Source: Plebeiibacterium marinum
Lineage (GTDB): Bacteria > Bacteroidota > Bacteroidia > Bacteroidales > Marinilabiliaceae
Length of the DNA stretch: 32,035 nt
Direction of reading: 5' to 3'
Assembly (NCBI RefSeq): GCF_026013615.1
Contig: NZ_JAPDPI010000053.1
Span: forward strand, 1-32,035
Under the pieces are notes generated by a model. It searched no databases. It had not been told where the DNA came from and saw only the letters and a program-made list of their open reading frames with translations. Below are positions 1 through 7,082 of the stretch, one piece after another. The first letter of the stretch is position 1; each line of letters opens with the position of its first letter. The position numbers and the translations under genes are program-made.

Positions 1-48
1 TATGAGTTCCCCGTCTGTCTGGCGACTGCCGGACAGGGAATCTCGTAG
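1..48 (+). CDS. possible 3' end of an upstream gene (partial)
   Basis: Frame 1 is open from the window edge and ends in TAG at 46-48, giving the tail YEFPVCLATAGQGIS. A rho-independent terminator starts about 30 bases later, which fits a gene ending here. Frame 2 is also open across this stretch, so the frame is not certain. The tail is too short to assign a family. Confidence 0.25.
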   Translation, partial: YEFPVCLATAGQGIS

Positions 49-79
49 GGGTCACACGATACAATATGTCAATTGTGTT

Positions 80-116
80 AAAAGCGCTTGGGGCTATGGT
101 TCCAGGCGCTTTTTTT
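80..116 (+). terminator. rho-independent terminator
   Basis: The arm AAAAGCGCTTGG (80-91) pairs with CCAGGCGCTTTT (102-113) through 12 positions with one G-U wobble, and the 3' arm runs into a T tract. It probably ends the gene that lies to the left of the window. Confidence 0.8.
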
Positions 117-394
117 AGTTGATAGAATTAAAAACTATGGAGGAAAGAGAAGAAATATGGTTTGTTTATTGGCAGAAAATGTATTTATCTAAAACTGGAT
201 TTTTTTAATTTTTATTACCTTGGGGGACGTTTTTTGGCAAATAAACATATTATAAATTTTAGACATTGTGTTTATGCATAAAAACTATGGTATAAATACA
301 GTGTGTTTATGAATTATATAATGGATATAAAGTCAATGAATTTAGCGAAATGTTAGGTTTCATGCTAAAAAACGTCTCTACAAAATAATAGCAC
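117..394. other. gene-free leader before the ApeA-like gene, with a cassette-like core site
   Basis: No convincing gene is seen here. The 12-mer TAAAAACTATGG occurs at 129-140 and again at 279-290, and TGTGTTTATG occurs twice near 267-276 and 302-311. GTTAGGT at 352-358 fits the integron core GTTRRRY. It is the exact reverse complement of ACCTAAC at 1688-1694, just after the following gene. No promoter was assigned. Confidence 0.4.
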
Positions 395-1678
395 ATGGAA
401 TATAAAGGATTTTGGTTTTTGCCAGGACAAACAGACAAGCAGATTGCAGGAGTATTGACTGTAAAAAAGGATATTTCATATAAGCTAGAATTAATTGGTG
501 GATTTGATGAAGACTTACAATCATTAATTTCCTCTGAAAAAAAAGATGTGATTTTCGGGGAAGTTTATAACGCAGATAATAATATTAGAAAAATAACTCT
601 AATAAATTGTTATCATTCTTTTAATATTAATTTTTCCGCAAAGCATCCAATAACACACTATAATTGTTCAGTTGTTATTGATGGATTACATGTAAATAGC
701 TTGGAATCAAATTTATGTATTGAGATTAGAGCGGATTTATCTTCCTTATATAATTGGAAAAATACAGGAATTATTAAACGAACATTTCAATTTCCCAAAG
801 AACCAGAATCAATAAGTAAACCGGAAAGTATCTCTATTGATTTAAATCTTAAAGACTATTGGGAAATACCTGTAGAAATTAATGACATAACTAAACTTGT
901 ATTGTATGCTGATAGTAATTATGACACTTCCTCAGATTATAAGAAGTCAACTATTCAACAATTTACTAGAGTTCGAATTGAAACTAAAACTGCGACATCA
1001 ATAAACAATTTATATCGAAAATTATATCTCTTTCAACAATTCTTATCATTTGCTGCTTTAAACACTGTTTGCATAAATAAATTATGGGTTTATAGCAATG
1101 ACTATTATGAAGAAATAAAAGGAGAAAAGATAAATAACCCTGCGTACATTTATTTAAAGCCTGATGAAAAATGCAATAAAGAATCAGAAACTAAGAAGTC
1201 AGACTTTTTATTCAAATTTTCAGACATTAGTGACAATTTTGAATTTATTATAAAAAAATGGTTTGAGGTTAGTGACGAGGTTGCTCCAATAAGAAATCAT
1301 TTAATTGAATCTATTAAACCGATTAGAAAATTTTCTAGTGTGAACTTTTTAATCGTTATTCAAGCACTTGAAGGTTTTCATCGTAAATTTAGGGTTCAAG
1401 AGTGGAAAAAACTACGAGTAAGATTGAAAAGTTTGGTTGATGAATTCTCGAATATTGATGAGATTAAAAAAATATCTGAACTTGACATAAAACAAACAGT
1501 AGCTTCAAGAGATTATTACTCTCATTTTTTAATTGATAAAGAAGACGTGTTGGAAGGAGTTGAATTGTATTACCTTACACTGAGAATAAAAAACTTATTA
1601 ATTTGTTGCGTATTAAATCTTGTCGGTTTTGACAATGAAAAAATAAATAAACTCTTAAAGAAAAATAATAGAATATAA
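395..1678 (+). CDS. apeA: ApeA-like HEPN anti-phage defence protein
   Basis: Likely a single-gene abortive-infection protein. The N-terminus (MEYKGFWFLPGQ, then a beta-rich region to about residue 200) resembles the ApeA N-terminal domain 1. The C-terminal part is helical and carries the HEPN ribonuclease signature R-x4-H as R372-DYYS-H377. The length of 427 residues suits the family. ApeA proteins are known to restrict phage, and their HEPN domain is thought to cleave RNA after infection is sensed. The gene stands alone, is very AT-rich, and lies between complementary cassette-type cores (352-358 and 1688-1694), which suggests it arrived by transfer. No Shine-Dalgarno is visible before the ATG. 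A different HEPN-type Abi protein is possible. The RNase signature itself is clear. Confidence 0.75.
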   Translation: MEYKGFWFLPGQTDKQIAGVLTVKKDISYKLELIGGFDEDLQSLISSEKKDVIFGEVYNADNNIRKITLINCYHSFNINFSAKHPITHYNCSVVIDGLHVNSLESNLCIEIRADLSSLYNWKNTGIIKRTFQFPKEPESISKPESISIDLNLKDYWEIPVEINDITKLVLYADSNYDTSSDYKKSTIQQFTRVRIETKTATSINNLYRKLYLFQQFLSFAALNTVCINKLWVYSNDYYEEIKGEKINNPAYIYLKPDEKCNKESETKKSDFLFKFSDISDNFEFIIKKWFEVSDEVAPIRNHLIESIKPIRKFSSVNFLIVIQALEGFHRKFRVQEWKKLRVRLKSLVDEFSNIDEIKKISELDIKQTVASRDYYSHFLIDKEDVLEGVELYYLTLRIKNLLICCVLNLVGFDNEKINKLLKKNNRI

Positions 1679-1687
1679 AGCACGAAA

Positions 1688-1817
1688 ACCTAACAATGTA
1701 TAAAAATAATAGCCGAAACTGTAGCAAAATTAGAGGTTGTAGCTCGCATCAACTTTTATGTAACTTGACAGGGAAGTGCCCCGCAGCCGGCTACTATTCT
1801 TATACTAAACGTTTACC
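1688..1817 (+). repeat. attC-like recombination site (imperfect inverted repeat)
   Basis: The site opens with ACCTAAC (RYYYAAC type, 1688-1694) followed by AATG, and closes with AAAC and GTTTACC (1811-1817). Between them, 1698-1715 and 1788-1805 are inverted repeats matching at 16 of 18 positions. Opening AAC and closing GTT around an imperfect hairpin of about 130 bases is the plan of an integron attC site. ACCTAAC is the perfect complement of the GTTAGGT that precedes the ApeA gene, as expected for one cassette. The closing core GTTTACC deviates from GTTRRRY, and no integrase is in the window. Confidence 0.5.
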
Positions 1818-1897
1818 CTCAATTGAGAAAAATATTACGCAAGAAAAATAATTTACGGAAAATAAATAAAAATATAGAAAATGCTTAATTTTGACAT

Positions 1898-2215
1898 ATG
1901 GGCAAGGATGAGACTATAAAACAGAAGATTAAGCAGATTGTAAAAGAAAAAGCTCCAAGAGCAGAAGTCTACTTATATGGTTCAAGAGCGAGAGGAACAA
2001 GTACTCCTGAATCAGACTGGGATATTCTTATTTTATTGATAAGTTCCAAAATAACAGATACGGAAGAAAAAGAAATAACCTATCCATTATATGATTTAGA
2101 AATAGATACAGGAGAAGTAATTAGTCCAATGATTTATACAGAAGAAGAATGGAATAATAAATACAGTGTTACTCCATTTTATCATAACGTAATGCGAGAA
2201 AGACAACAAATATAA
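1898..2215 (+). CDS. minimal nucleotidyltransferase (MNT) of an MNT/HEPN toxin-antitoxin type
   Basis: This is a 105-residue protein with the DNA polymerase beta-like nucleotidyltransferase signature GSRARG (about 28-33) followed by SDWD (about 39-42). The two aspartates of the second motif would bind the catalytic metal. Small MNT proteins pair with a HEPN ribonuclease, and in characterised pairs the MNT partner modifies (AMPylates) the HEPN toxin and neutralises it. The stop codon overlaps the next ATG (TAATG at 2213-2217), as is usual in such pairs. The HEPN partner here is only a 37-residue stub, so this may be an orphan antitoxin. The third acidic residue expected on a later strand is probably in the DLEID segment. 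Confidence 0.8.
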   Translation: MGKDETIKQKIKQIVKEKAPRAEVYLYGSRARGTSTPESDWDILILLISSKITDTEEKEITYPLYDLEIDTGEVISPMIYTEEEWNNKYSVTPFYHNVMRERQQI

Positions 2216-2328
2216 TGGATTACAGACCTGAAGATTATTCAAATTATAGACTTCAAAGAGCAAAGGAAACAATAAAAGAACTTATCGAAGAAATTTCAAA
2301 ATTTATAGAAATAAATTATGAAAGTTAA
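2215..2328 (+). pseudogene. truncated HEPN partner of the MNT gene
   Basis: The reading frame starts at the ATG that overlaps the MNT stop and encodes 37 residues: MDYRPEDYSNYRLQRAKETI, then a charged helix and a stop. YRLQRAKETIKEL matches the first helix of HEPN proteins that partner MNT, which normally run to about 110-140 residues. The rest, including the R-x4-6-H catalytic motif, is absent. The frame runs into the next gene, whose ATG (2318) lies inside it. That suggests a deletion or recombination fused two genes at this point. Identification rests on position and a short helix, so it is an inference. Confidence 0.55.
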
Positions 2329-2920
2329 ATTATTAATTGTTTCAATCATTCTTTTGAGTTTTACCACAAAAAAAGATATAGAACCAATAGGCACGGTAAA
2401 ATGCAATGGTGTGTATATTGATAAATATGAAACGACTATTTCTGATTATAAGGAATTTCTAAACTTTATCAGTTCGGATGCTTTTTTTTCACAGGATTAC
2501 ATCCAGAATGCACAATTGGACAGTTCTTTGAATATAATTTATTCAGGGCCCCATAGAAAAGAAGAACTTATAACTCCAATTGTTGGAATCACAACACTTC
2601 AAGCAAACGAATATTGTAAATGGCGATCTGAAATGGTTACTTTTGCTGTTAATTATCCAGATTTTGTTCCACAATGTAGAGGGAAAAAATGTGACATACC
2701 GCCTACATATACTGAAATATTAGAAAAAAATAAAGAGGCTAAGACAGTTATTGTATATAGAATCCCAACGCAGGAAGAATTAGAAATAACTAAAAATCGA
2801 ATAAAGAAGAGAAACAAGAGTTTAAAATTACTAACTCAAGGGCCTATCAATATTATAGAAAATGTAGGATTAAGATGTGTAGCTGAGATTGAATTAAATC
2901 ATGACATAAACCCTAATTAA
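2318..2920 (+). CDS. exported protein with a degenerate formylglycine-generating-enzyme (SUMF1-like) domain
   Basis: The product is 200 residues with an N-terminal hydrophobic export signal (MKVKLLIVSIILLSF) and no lipobox cysteine. It has scattered landmarks of the FGE-sulfatase fold: DKYETTISDYKEFL near residues 30-43, TPIVGITTLQANEYCKWRSE near 87-106, YRIPTQEELE near 147-156, and GLRCVAE close to the end. Known relatives are either sulfatase-activating enzymes or non-catalytic lipoproteins such as the Bacteroidota gliding proteins GldJ and GldK. This copy is shorter than a normal domain and is missing much of the middle after the LPT-like motif. It is more likely a decayed or structural relative than an active enzyme. 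Its start overlaps the HEPN stub, and a broken Fic gene follows directly. Confidence 0.55.
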   Translation: MKVKLLIVSIILLSFTTKKDIEPIGTVKCNGVYIDKYETTISDYKEFLNFISSDAFFSQDYIQNAQLDSSLNIIYSGPHRKEELITPIVGITTLQANEYCKWRSEMVTFAVNYPDFVPQCRGKKCDIPPTYTEILEKNKEAKTVIVYRIPTQEELEITKNRIKKRNKSLKLLTQGPINIIENVGLRCVAEIELNHDINPN

Positions 2921-3171
2921 AAACAAACCTGATTATTTTCGTTATTTACAAAAAAGTCAGAGACAAAAGCTTATGGGAAGATCAGGTTTTGTCCATGCTT
3001 AAAGGAGTTGAGCAGACTTCAAGGGAAATAATTGAATTTGTTGTAAATGATTTGGGAGTTTCAAGACTAACTGCGGCAAACTATCTGAATAAATTGGCTG
3101 ACGATAAAATGTTGCGAAAGGACAAATTGGGAATCGGGAATTGTTATGTTAATGAAGAACTCTATTGGTAA
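2913..3171 (+). pseudogene. frameshifted, internally deleted Fic-family remnant
   Basis: The frame from 2913 encodes LIKNKPDYFRYLQK up to 2954. In the next frame, VRDKSLWEDQVLSMLKGVEQ continues from 2956. Joined across the A-run at 2950-2955, this reads as the segment of Fic (AMP-transferring) proteins around the DYY-LQ-VR-dW-W-MLKGVE-T block. After it comes a winged-helix end, VSRLTAANYLNKLADD and a final VNEELYW, typical of the C-terminus of Bacteroidota Fic proteins. The HPFxxGNGR catalytic loop, which lies upstream in the family, is absent, as is the stretch between the two parts. A 60-residue frame from a TTG at 2989 is open, but it is best read as debris rather than a gene. Confidence 0.65.
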
Positions 3172-3231
3172 ACCATATGAGGGAATACTTTAAGCTCCCT
3201 AAGCCCAGAATAATCCACTATAATGTTTAGA
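3167..3231 (+). repeat. possible second cassette end (attC-like core pair)
   Basis: GGTAAAC at 3167-3173 is the exact complement of GTTTACC at 1811-1817, where the putative second cassette would begin, and it lies on the stop codon of the Fic remnant. A small stem AGGGA/TCCCT (3180-3184 and 3196-3200) and GTTTAGA (3225-3231) follow. The hairpin is weak and a 7-mer match in 2 kb is not rare, so this is tentative. Confidence 0.3.
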
Positions 3232-3263
3232 TTTATGCTACAGATAATAAAATATTAACTAAG

Positions 3264-3297
3264 GAGCCGGATACGGGAATTCTGTACGTCCGGATTT
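3264..3297 (+). ncRNA. group II intron domain V remnant
   Basis: Bases 3264-3297 match the domain V pattern: GAGCCGGATAC at the 5' side with the catalytic AGC triad, and GTACGTCCGGATT at the 3' side with a two-base bulge. The usual U-A pair next to GAGCCG is replaced by G-C on both strands of the helix, which is a compensatory change. A G-rich joiner and a small hairpin (GTGGA/TCCAC, 3309-3322) follow, where domain VI would lie. No reverse transcriptase or 5' intron end is present, so this is a 3' relic. The terminal loop is not a clean GNRA tetraloop. Confidence 0.55.
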
Positions 3298-3389
3298 TTG
3301 GGGGGTATGTGGAGCAATCCACCATTCTATCCTGATTAGCGGTTGTTGTGAAATGAATAAACAGCACATTATAAAGTAAAGAGAAAGAT

Positions 3390-3830
3390 ATGTATTTAAT
3401 CAGTTCTTGTTTGGTTGGAGTTAATTGTAGATATAATGGTACTAGTACTTGTGAGGCTTTTTTGAAAAAATTAATAGACGAAGGCAAAGCTATATCTGTC
3501 TGTCCTGAAGTCTTAGCAGGACTTCCAACACCCAGAGAATCTTGTGAGATTATTACTGAATCCCCAAGTGTTAAAGTTAAGTCTAAAACAGGTTCTGATT
3601 TTACAAAAGAATTTAAAACTGGAGCTAGTAAAGTTTTAGAAATATGCAAACAATATAAGGTTACAACTGCAATTTTACAATCAAGAAGCCCTTCGTGTGG
3701 TTTCGGCAAAATATATAGTGGAGAATTTGATGGTAAATTAATAGAAGGAAATGGGGTTACTGCAGACCTATTGTTTGAGAATAGTATAAAGATATATAAT
3801 GAATCAAACTGGGAATTAAAAGAGGGATAA
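3390..3830 (+). CDS. DUF523 family protein
   Basis: The product is 146 residues and covers the whole DUF523 domain (YbbK-like). Conserved features are SSCLVGVNCRYNG near residues 5-17, the CPE-LAGLPTPR block near 37-50, SRSPSCGFGKIYSG near 98-111 and a final GVTADLL. The invariant cysteines at the N-terminus and in CPE and SCG suggest metal or cofactor binding. The biochemical role of the family is not established. It starts at the ATG after AAAGAGAAAGAT, stands alone between the intron relic and an attC-like site, and looks intact. It may itself be a cassette passenger. Confidence 0.85.
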   Translation: MYLISSCLVGVNCRYNGTSTCEAFLKKLIDEGKAISVCPEVLAGLPTPRESCEIITESPSVKVKSKTGSDFTKEFKTGASKVLEICKQYKVTTAILQSRSPSCGFGKIYSGEFDGKLIEGNGVTADLLFENSIKIYNESNWELKEG

Positions 3831-4013
3831 ATACACAAAATCAGACAGGTACAAAGGCGATTGGCGTCGGAAAAAATAGATTGTTAGGCAGGTGAGAATG
3901 TAATAATATTATTAATAAGTATTCTATTTGGGATTCCATCTACTGCAGAATGAATGAATATCTTGAAAGAAGATATAAAGAACGAGAAAATAAACAAACA
4001 ACAAATGCACTAT

Positions 4014-4130
4014 GTTATTTAGTGGCAGGTAGTTGTAGTTAGGGAGCTCAGCTCCCGCAGGTTGTCTTTGTCCTGCCGGAAAAAAGACGCAGTGCGCAGA
4101 CTGCCACAGAATTAATAACAAACGTTGCCA
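4014..4130 (+). repeat. second attC-like inverted repeat
   Basis: The arm GTTATTTAGTGGCAG (4014-4028) pairs imperfectly with CTGCCACAGAATTAATAAC (4101-4119). Inside are a GGGAGC/GCTCCC hairpin (4042-4056) and GGCAGG/CCTGCC. The 3' side ends TAACAAACGTTGCCA, close in layout to the TACTAAACGTTTACC end of the site at 1688-1817. A GTTAGGC core lies upstream at 3879-3885. I read this as a second cassette-type site, but a plain intergenic palindrome is possible. Confidence 0.4.
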
Positions 4131-4309
4131 ACAATACGGCGAGTTGTACTAAAATAGAATTAGAGAAATTTTATGAGAATATAGTAGCCAATAATAAAAA
4201 TCTAAAACTATAACTTTTGATTCACTGATGGTAAGCAAGAATATATATGGCTTTTTTTGTTTTATTATTTGTTAGCATAGGTATTCTTTATTGTCGTTTT
4301 TCGGTGTTT

Positions 4310-4500
4310 TTATGACATTTCTTTGCATAGGCTTTGCATTTCTATGCTATGGCTTTGCTATTTCTATGCATAGTCATTGCTAATCCTATGCATGCTTGTT
4401 GCTATTTCTTTGTATTGTGGTTGTATTGTGGTTGTGTTGACTATGCACATTCTTTGATTGTTCTTTGCTTCGGCATTGCTTCTAAGGAACCGAAGAATAA
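4310..4500. repeat. low-complexity stretch rich in TTTGC and CTATGCAT words
   Basis: Short words (CTTTGCAT, CTATGCAT, TTGCTATTTCT, TTGTATTGTGG twice in tandem) recur irregularly with a spacing of about 9-15 bases. Frames on both strands are open for about 65-78 codons, but the translations are low-complexity (rich in C, Y, F, L) and have no start signal. It is probably a decayed repeat tract, not a gene. Confidence 0.5.
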
Positions 4501-4579
4501 CTATAAAATCTCCGTAAAAATACCAAAGTAAGTACGTCGTCATATGCTTGTCATACCATAGGAAGACAGAACAAACAGA

Positions 4580-4604
4580 AATAAAGGATGCTGTTGGCAT
4601 CCAA
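4580..4604 (-). terminator. terminator-like hairpin after the PepSY gene
   Basis: GGATGC (4586-4591) pairs with GCATCC (4597-4602) around a five-base loop. On the minus strand it is followed by TTTATTTCTGTTT. It lies about 20 bases past the stop of the last gene of the uptake operon. The stem is short and the T tract interrupted. Confidence 0.5.
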
Positions 4605-4624
4605 CGTTTATAGAATAAAATACG

Positions 4625-5776
4625 TTAATGTTTCTGCCTAAGGTTGTATCTGTTCAGCCAGATAATTAAACCTGTAACAGGCAGGCTGGCACATATCAAA
4701 CCAACTAAAAATACGATGATTTTACCGGCAAATCCCCAAATGGCCCCGGTATGTATATCATAATACATCATGTTCAACTTTTCGGCAAAAATAGCATCGT
4801 CGTAGCGATCGCCTTTGACGCGTATGGGTTCAAGGGTGTATCTGTCGTAAAAATAGGAGTTGTGGTGATAGAATTTTCCTTTGTGTTTATACATTATAAT
4901 TTCACAGGCATCATCATCATCCTTTAAGGTAGGTGTAATAAAAATACGCTCTGGATTTGCTTGATTGGATAATGCTTTATAAAAGGCTTTGTCTATTGCC
5001 GGAATTGAATCGCTAATAGTTTCTTTGACATTAGATACATTGGAATGGGGATGGTGATGTTCAGCTTTAGTTTCGCCACCCGAAAGGGTATAAAATACGG
5101 CATGGTCGAACCAGCTAAAACTCCAGGTTAATCCGGTTAGCGCAATAATTAGTGCAAAAACCAATGCATACATCCCCAGTGAATGGTGCAAATCGTATTT
5201 TAATCGTTTAAAATTTGTCGATAAATTAAGCGACAACCTACGCTTGAGGATTGTTAAAGTCCATTGGTTTGGCCACCATATTATTAATCCGGAAATCAGC
5301 ATTAAAACAAAAATAATTACCGAAATACCCACCACCGGTTTGCCTATTTTTTCGGGTAACCATAGCCGAGTATGACCTCTTTCAATAAATTCAAAAAAGT
5401 TAAAATTTCCTTTTGCTAATGGTTCCTGCAACTTAATAAATTCAGCAGAATAAGGATTCATAAACACGACCTTAAAATCCATGCTACTATTATTCGGGAT
5501 CCAAAAGCCAACTGCAGCAGCTCCTTTTTTGCCATCAAAGGTTAATCCGGTAGGTTCTGCCCCCGGGACATAAGTTTTAGCTGTATCTATTAATTGAGAA
5601 GGAGGAGCATAATTGGCATCGCGTGCCTCAACAAAACGCCAGGGTTCCAGAGCATCCTTAATTTCATTTTTAAATACATAAATGCTTCCGGTTATACTAA
5701 TAACAAAAACAATAATACCTGTAGCAATTCCCATCCACAAGTGCAACCAATAAATAAATGCTTTTACCTTACCCAT
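4625..5776 (-). CDS. PepSY-associated transmembrane protein (iron-regulated membrane protein)
   Basis: The 383-residue inner-membrane protein of the PepSY_TM family has four clear hydrophobic segments: near 7-33 (YWLHLWMGIATGIIVFVI), near 150-170, near 198-222 (LHHSLGMYALVFALIIALTG) and near 355-377. The histidines in LHLWMG, LHHSLG and YDIHTGAIWG are conserved, and known relatives act in siderophore-iron reduction or release at the inner membrane. A periplasmic loop contains an unusual HHHPHS cluster near residue 242, which could bind metal. The start has a strong Shine-Dalgarno (AGGAGGAG). It is the third gene of an operon with a DUF4374 lipoprotein and a TonB receptor, which supports a role in metal-chelate import. 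Confidence 0.85.
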   Translation of the reverse strand: MGKVKAFIYWLHLWMGIATGIIVFVISITGSIYVFKNEIKDALEPWRFVEARDANYAPPSQLIDTAKTYVPGAEPTGLTFDGKKGAAAVGFWIPNNSSMDFKVVFMNPYSAEFIKLQEPLAKGNFNFFEFIERGHTRLWLPEKIGKPVVGISVIIFVLMLISGLIIWWPNQWTLTILKRRLSLNLSTNFKRLKYDLHHSLGMYALVFALIIALTGLTWSFSWFDHAVFYTLSGGETKAEHHHPHSNVSNVKETISDSIPAIDKAFYKALSNQANPERIFITPTLKDDDDACEIIMYKHKGKFYHHNSYFYDRYTLEPIRVKGDRYDDAIFAEKLNMMYYDIHTGAIWGFAGKIIVFLVGLICASLPVTGLIIWLNRYNLRQKH

Positions 5777-5800
5777 TATGCTCCTCCTTATTTGTGTTTT

Positions 5801-7048
5801 TTATTTTAAACGAAATGTTCCTGCAACAAAACTGGCATCAATTGCAGCGCCTTTTTTAACCGACATATCTGAAGGGTTCAATATGTAAACGAATAAGCCA
5901 TCATCGGTAGCTAATGGAGCGTAAATAACACCATTGGTATAGGTCGCAATAGATTCCAGCTTGCGCCCTTGAGCTGCGCTGTTGTGTTGTGGACAGTCTT
6001 CAAAATAAGTCACTGCCTGCTCCTCTAAATCTATGATAGCTGATTTTAACGGGCCATCAGACCAGGCTACCTGTTCGTCTCGGCTGGCTGTGTTCATTTC
6101 GGCAAAAGCTTTGTTGGCTCCCATGTATAAAGCATTTGCCGTAGTATAGCCATTGCCGGTTGCAGTTAAATCGAAAAAGTAATTACTGTCGAACGTGGTT
6201 TCATTATAGTTGATGCGTAAAAAGCCTGCTGTTTCGTTCGATTGGCTATAGCCATTAGCTATGTTTGTATGCGATACAGCATAAACGTTGCCCGATTCAT
6301 CTAAAAATAAGCCACTGTTGGTTCCCCATCCACCAATAGGGCCGGTGCGCTCATCGGTGATGGTTTTTACATATTCTAATCCAGGATATGTAAAAACAGC
6401 TACTTCGGCATGGCTCACATCGGGTGTAGTATAAGATGATGTTAAAGCCATATACGAAACATAGACATAGTTGCCACTTTGTGCCAGCCCTGTATTTACC
6501 GGGAGGGCTGTATCGCTGATAATTGTGCTTGAAATATTGTTGCACGGAGTAGTTACTGATGTTTCAATTTCGTTTGTTTGGCTGTTTATTAAATGAAGCA
6601 CAACAACATCGGAGCTTGAACTCATTTCAATAGCAACAATCTTGTTATCATGGGTAATAACCATATCCTGAATGGCATTGATAAAGTTTACGCCAAAAGG
6701 GGCTTCTTCCAGGTTGCCATTATCGTCACGTGTTATAGCCGATACATCTGTGTAGGTTAATCCTCCCAAGCTGTATAATGTTTCGTCAATTTGCGAGTAC
6801 TCATAATAACCTACCTGGGTAATGTCGCCGGTTCCCTGAGCAGATAAGGTAAGGTTGTTTTCAGCAATGCTTTCGTACTGAACAGAATAGTAGCTGTAGT
6901 CATAACCTTCGGCCGGGGCATATGCCAATACCATTACAAAAGGATTATCACCACTGAAATCATCCGTAGTTTTATCGTCTTCACATGAAGTTAAACCAAT
7001 ACAGGTAAATAGCATTAGCAACATGAATAGTTTGAAATTATTTTTCAT
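5801..7048 (-). CDS. DUF4374 lipoprotein
   Basis: The 415-residue protein has a lipoprotein signal (MKNNFKLFMLLMLFTCIGLTSC), with the lipidated cysteine at 22 in the LTSC lipobox and EDD following. The rest is beta-rich, with repeated short blocks such as GGWGTNSGLFLDESGNVYAVS that suggest a beta-propeller. It aligns in character with the DUF4374 family, which is confined to Bacteroidota and is usually coded beside TonB receptors and PepSY proteins. The likely site is the outer-membrane or periplasmic face. A role in capture or sensing of the receptor's substrate is inferred from context only. Gaps of 34 bases to the receptor gene and 24 to the PepSY gene indicate one transcript. Confidence 0.85.
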   Translation of the reverse strand: MKNNFKLFMLLMLFTCIGLTSCEDDKTTDDFSGDNPFVMVLAYAPAEGYDYSYYSVQYESIAENNLTLSAQGTGDITQVGYYEYSQIDETLYSLGGLTYTDVSAITRDDNGNLEEAPFGVNFINAIQDMVITHDNKIVAIEMSSSSDVVVLHLINSQTNEIETSVTTPCNNISSTIISDTALPVNTGLAQSGNYVYVSYMALTSSYTTPDVSHAEVAVFTYPGLEYVKTITDERTGPIGGWGTNSGLFLDESGNVYAVSHTNIANGYSQSNETAGFLRINYNETTFDSNYFFDLTATGNGYTTANALYMGANKAFAEMNTASRDEQVAWSDGPLKSAIIDLEEQAVTYFEDCPQHNSAAQGRKLESIATYTNGVIYAPLATDDGLFVYILNPSDMSVKKGAAIDASFVAGTFRLK

Positions 7049-7082
7049 AACAGAATAATTATAGTTTATTAATATTTATTTT

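Noticed and set aside
3233-3838. 201-codon open frame on the minus strand opposite the DUF523 gene
   Set aside because: It is a shadow of a clear DUF523 coding frame, and its translation has no family features.
3956-4045. A 30-codon frame starting MNEYLERRYKEREN
   Set aside because: It is short, runs into the attC-like palindrome and has no ribosome-binding site. It may be a cassette remnant but cannot be supported.
4334-4600. Open frames of 65 and 78 codons on both strands
   Set aside because: They lie in a low-complexity word tract and translate to biased C/Y/F/L sequence with no start signal.
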